64,000 nucleotides of DNA from Limimaricola variabilis. GTDB lineage: Bacteria > Pseudomonadota > Alphaproteobacteria > Rhodobacterales > Rhodobacteraceae. Location of the stretch: positions 186,001-250,000 of the forward strand of contig NZ_JACIBX010000002.1 of the NCBI RefSeq assembly GCF_014195545.1, written 5' to 3'. Shown piece after piece: positions 62,244-64,000 of the stretch. The first letter of the stretch is position 1. Each line of letters begins with the position of its first letter. The translations under genes and the position numbers were made by a program. The notes beneath the pieces are model-generated. The model was not told the DNA's origin. It saw nothing but the letters and a program-made list of their open reading frames with translations, and made no database searches.

Positions 62244-63617
62244 TTGCCCCCAGCCGATACCGAGCTCGCGATGCTGCGCGATCTGGGCCGCCGCAACCGC
62301 GTCCGGCTCAAGACACAGATCCTGCTGCGCTGGATCGCGGTCGCCGGGCAGACCGCGGCGGCGCTGGTGGCGGCGACGGTCTATGGCCTCGTTTTTCCCA
62401 GCGGACTCGTGGCGATCACCATCGGCGCGGCGGTGCTGGCCAACCTGCTCGCCGCCTTCCTGCTGCCGGCGACGCGCCGGCTGAGCGAGGGCGAGGCCGC
62501 CGCGATGCTGGTCTTCGACGTGGCGCAGCTCTCGGTACTCCTGTGGCTTACCGGCGGGCTCGACAATCCCTTCGCGCTGCTGATGCTGGCGCCGGTTACA
62601 ATCTCCGCCACCATGCTGCGGCTGCCCGGCGTGCTGCTGGTCAGCGGGCTGGCGTTGGTGTCGGTGACGGTGCTGTGGCTATGGAGCCGACCGGTGCTGT
62701 CGCCGCAGATGGTGGCGCTGTCGCTGCCCGAGCTCCTGCGCTTCGGCTTCTGGCTGGCGCTGGCGATCGGCATCCTGTTCATCGCCCTCTACGTGCGACG
62801 GGTGACGCTCGAGATGCAGGCGATGGGCGACGCGCTGGCCGCGACCCAGCTGGCTCTGGCGCGCGAGCAGAAGCTCACCGATCTGGGCGGCGTGGTGGCG
62901 GCGGCGGCGCATGAGCTGGGCACGCCGTTGGCCACCATCACCCTCACCGCCAGCGAGCTGGTCGACGATCTGGCCGACCGGCCCGACGCGGCCGAGGACG
63001 CGGCGCTGATCCGGGCCCAGGCGATCCGTTGCCGCGATATCCTGCGCTCCATGGGCCGGGCCGGCAAGGAGGACACCCACCTGCGGCAGGCGCCGCTCGA
63101 GGCGGTGGTGCGCGAGGCGGCCGAGCCGCATCTGGCGCGCGGCCGGGATGTCGTCTTCGCGGTCGGCGCAGAGCCCGGCAGCGGCGCCGAAGCCGAGCTG
63201 CAGCCGCTGATCCACCGCCGCCCCGAGATCGTCCATGGGCTGCGCAACCTGATCCAGAACGCGGTCGATTTCTCCCGTGGCCGGGTCGAGATCGACCTCT
63301 CCTGGACCCCCGAGGCGGTGATGGTGACGATCGAGGATGACGGGCCGGGCTTCCCGCCGGGACTGATCGGCCGGATCGGAGACCCCTTCATGCGCTCGCG
63401 CCGCAGGCCCGGCTATGAGGGGATGGGGTTGGGGCTGTTCATTGCCAAGACACTGCTCGAACGATCCGGCGCCCGGCTCAGTTTTGCCAATGGCGGCGAC
63501 CGGCTGCGCGCCAGCGGCGACGCGGCGGGGGGCGCCATCGTGATGATTGTCTGGCCGCGGGAGACCATCGAGGCGACCGACGCCGGCACCGCGCCGAACC
63601 CGCATTTCCTGCCCTGA
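62244..63617 (+). CDS. regB: Redox sensor histidine kinase RegB/PrrB/ActS
   Basis: 457 residues from TTG 62244 (GGAG site upstream; ATG 62271 is an alternative). Six membrane helices (about 28-180) precede the kinase. Family hallmarks: ubiquinone-linked GGLDNPF (104-110), phospho-His223 in AAAAHELGTPLATITL, and redox-active Cys263 in IRCRDIL; the ATP domain has NLIQNAVDFS and GMGLGLFIAK. Positions match those reported for Rhodobacter RegB within two residues. Divergent from senC-regA by 91 bases. Confidence 0.98.
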   Translation: MPPADTELAMLRDLGRRNRVRLKTQILLRWIAVAGQTAAALVAATVYGLVFPSGLVAITIGAAVLANLLAAFLLPATRRLSEGEAAAMLVFDVAQLSVLLWLTGGLDNPFALLMLAPVTISATMLRLPGVLLVSGLALVSVTVLWLWSRPVLSPQMVALSLPELLRFGFWLALAIGILFIALYVRRVTLEMQAMGDALAATQLALAREQKLTDLGGVVAAAAHELGTPLATITLTASELVDDLADRPDAAEDAALIRAQAIRCRDILRSMGRAGKEDTHLRQAPLEAVVREAAEPHLARGRDVVFAVGAEPGSGAEAELQPLIHRRPEIVHGLRNLIQNAVDFSRGRVEIDLSWTPEAVMVTIEDDGPGFPPGLIGRIGDPFMRSRRRPGYEGMGLGLFIAKTLLERSGARLSFANGGDRLRASGDAAGGAIVMIVWPRETIEATDAGTAPNPHFLP

Positions 63618-63630
63618 GCCGGCGCGGCTG

Positions 63631-63646
63631 GTTAACACACGGTTAA
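63631..63646. promoter_or_regulatory. CtrA-type binding box
   Basis: GTTAACACACGGTTAA; on the minus strand it reads TTAA-N7-TTAAC (positions 63646 to 63631), the full CtrA consensus; on the plus strand it reads TTAA-N7-TTAAG. It lies 48-63 bases upstream of the ATG at 63694. Confidence 0.65.
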
Positions 63647-63693
63647 GACTTCGCACACAATCTGGGCGCGATTTCGCTCTGGTTGCATGTTCC

Positions 63694-64000
63694 ATGACCT
63701 TGACCCCGCTCCTGCCCCTGTTGATCGTGATCTGCGTCTCGACCCTCGCGGCGGCGGCGATCGTGACGCTGCTGGCGCGGCTGGCCCCCGGCGGCCGGTC
63801 CCGTCCCGCTCCGGCGGAGCTGAGGTCGGTCTTCCTGTTCGACGGCGACTGCCTGATCGACGCCACAGCCCCGGCGCGGCGGCTGCTCGACCGGCTCGAG
63901 GGGCCGGGCACCGAGCGCGACCTGCTGGTATCGTTGCTCGATCACCGCTTTCCCGGTCTGGCGCGGCGGCTCGCGGCGCTCGAGGGCGACGGGCGGCGGC
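63694..64000 (+). CDS. N-terminal part of a probable DivL-like kinase (3' truncated by window edge)
   Basis: Open to the window end (102 codons). An N-terminal membrane helix (about 5-28, LTPLLPLLIVICVSTLAAAAIVTLLARL) is followed by a PAS-like start FLFDGDCLIDATAPARRLLDRLEGPG and DLLVSLLDHRFPGLARRLAAL. The layout (one helix, then a degenerate PAS) recalls DivL-type sensor kinases of Rhodobacterales; identity needs the rest of the gene. The preceding CtrA box fits, because DivL works in the CckA-CtrA pathway. Confidence 0.45.
   Translation, partial: MTLTPLLPLLIVICVSTLAAAAIVTLLARLAPGGRSRPAPAELRSVFLFDGDCLIDATAPARRLLDRLEGPGTERDLLVSLLDHRFPGLARRLAALEGDGRR

Overview
The window looks like the chromosome of a GC-rich alphaproteobacterium of the Rhodobacterales (Rhodobacter/Roseobacter group). 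This is inferred from gene content: a RegB/SenC/RegA redox regulon, an alphaproteobacterial-type serC leader ahead of serC-serA, a leuCD...leuB...asd arrangement, a lysine-rich small protein typical of these bacteria, and a CtrA-type box near the right end. Genes are tightly packed, with many 1-4 base stop/start overlaps. I see no insertion sequence, prophage, integrase, CRISPR array or rRNA operon, so this is mostly core chromosome with one small copper-related accessory patch (about 57.7-60.9 kb).

Layout. 1-4.9 kb: 3' part of a bacteriophytochrome kinase with its own receiver domain, a small lipoprotein, idi, a c-type cytochrome, a glycolipid-binding-fold protein and a VOC protein. 4.9-12.4 kb: recQ, YggT, a thioesterase-fold protein, an MFS transporter, mepA, a phytase-like esterase, an unusual structured RNA, and the ribosome-rescue factor arfB. 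12.5-19.8 kb: NAD salvage (pncA-pncB plus a lone Lrp ligand-binding domain), selU, and the whole serine pathway (serA, serC, serB). 19.9-34.1 kb: rlmN, dapD and dapE (lysine/peptidoglycan precursor synthesis), rnr, a Rieske-FAD oxidoreductase and a lytic transglycosylase. 34.1-42.2 kb: a minus-strand block, rsfS-rlmH and gpmI-envC-ctpA-rppH, then an MscS channel. 42.4-50.3 kb: leuC-leuD, leuB, tRNA-Pro(CGG) and asd. 50.4-57.7 kb: a PepSY-like protein, a LOV blue-light kinase with a single-domain receiver, and a GbsR/MarR regulator divergent from an RND efflux pair. 57.7-60.8 kb: copper functions (Cys/Met-rich exported protein, remnant of a Tat-exported protein, DUF411, L,D-transpeptidase, CsoR, DUF305). 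60.9-64 kb: regA, senC, regB, and the start of a probable DivL-like kinase.

How the parts fit. Three sensory systems for light or redox lie in one window (phytochrome-HWE kinase, LOV-HWE kinase, RegBA), next to idi, which makes the DMAPP used for carotenoids, quinones and any bacteriochlorophyll. Biosynthesis of serine, leucine, lysine/DAP and NAD, and ribosome functions (RlmN, RlmH, RsfS, ArfB, RNase R) fill most of the rest.

Most notable observations: (a) an RNA around 11.79-11.96 kb whose Shine-Dalgarno is an exact 16-base antisense of the canonical 16S rRNA 3' end, and which also carries, downstream, a split copy of that rRNA tail able to mask it; (b) csoR with a perfect ribosome site and ATG that are out of frame with the conserved protein by one base, inside a run of eight A; (c) a full CtrA box in front of a probable divL; (d) a 39-codon Tat-signal remnant that appears to be the stump of a lost copper oxidase.
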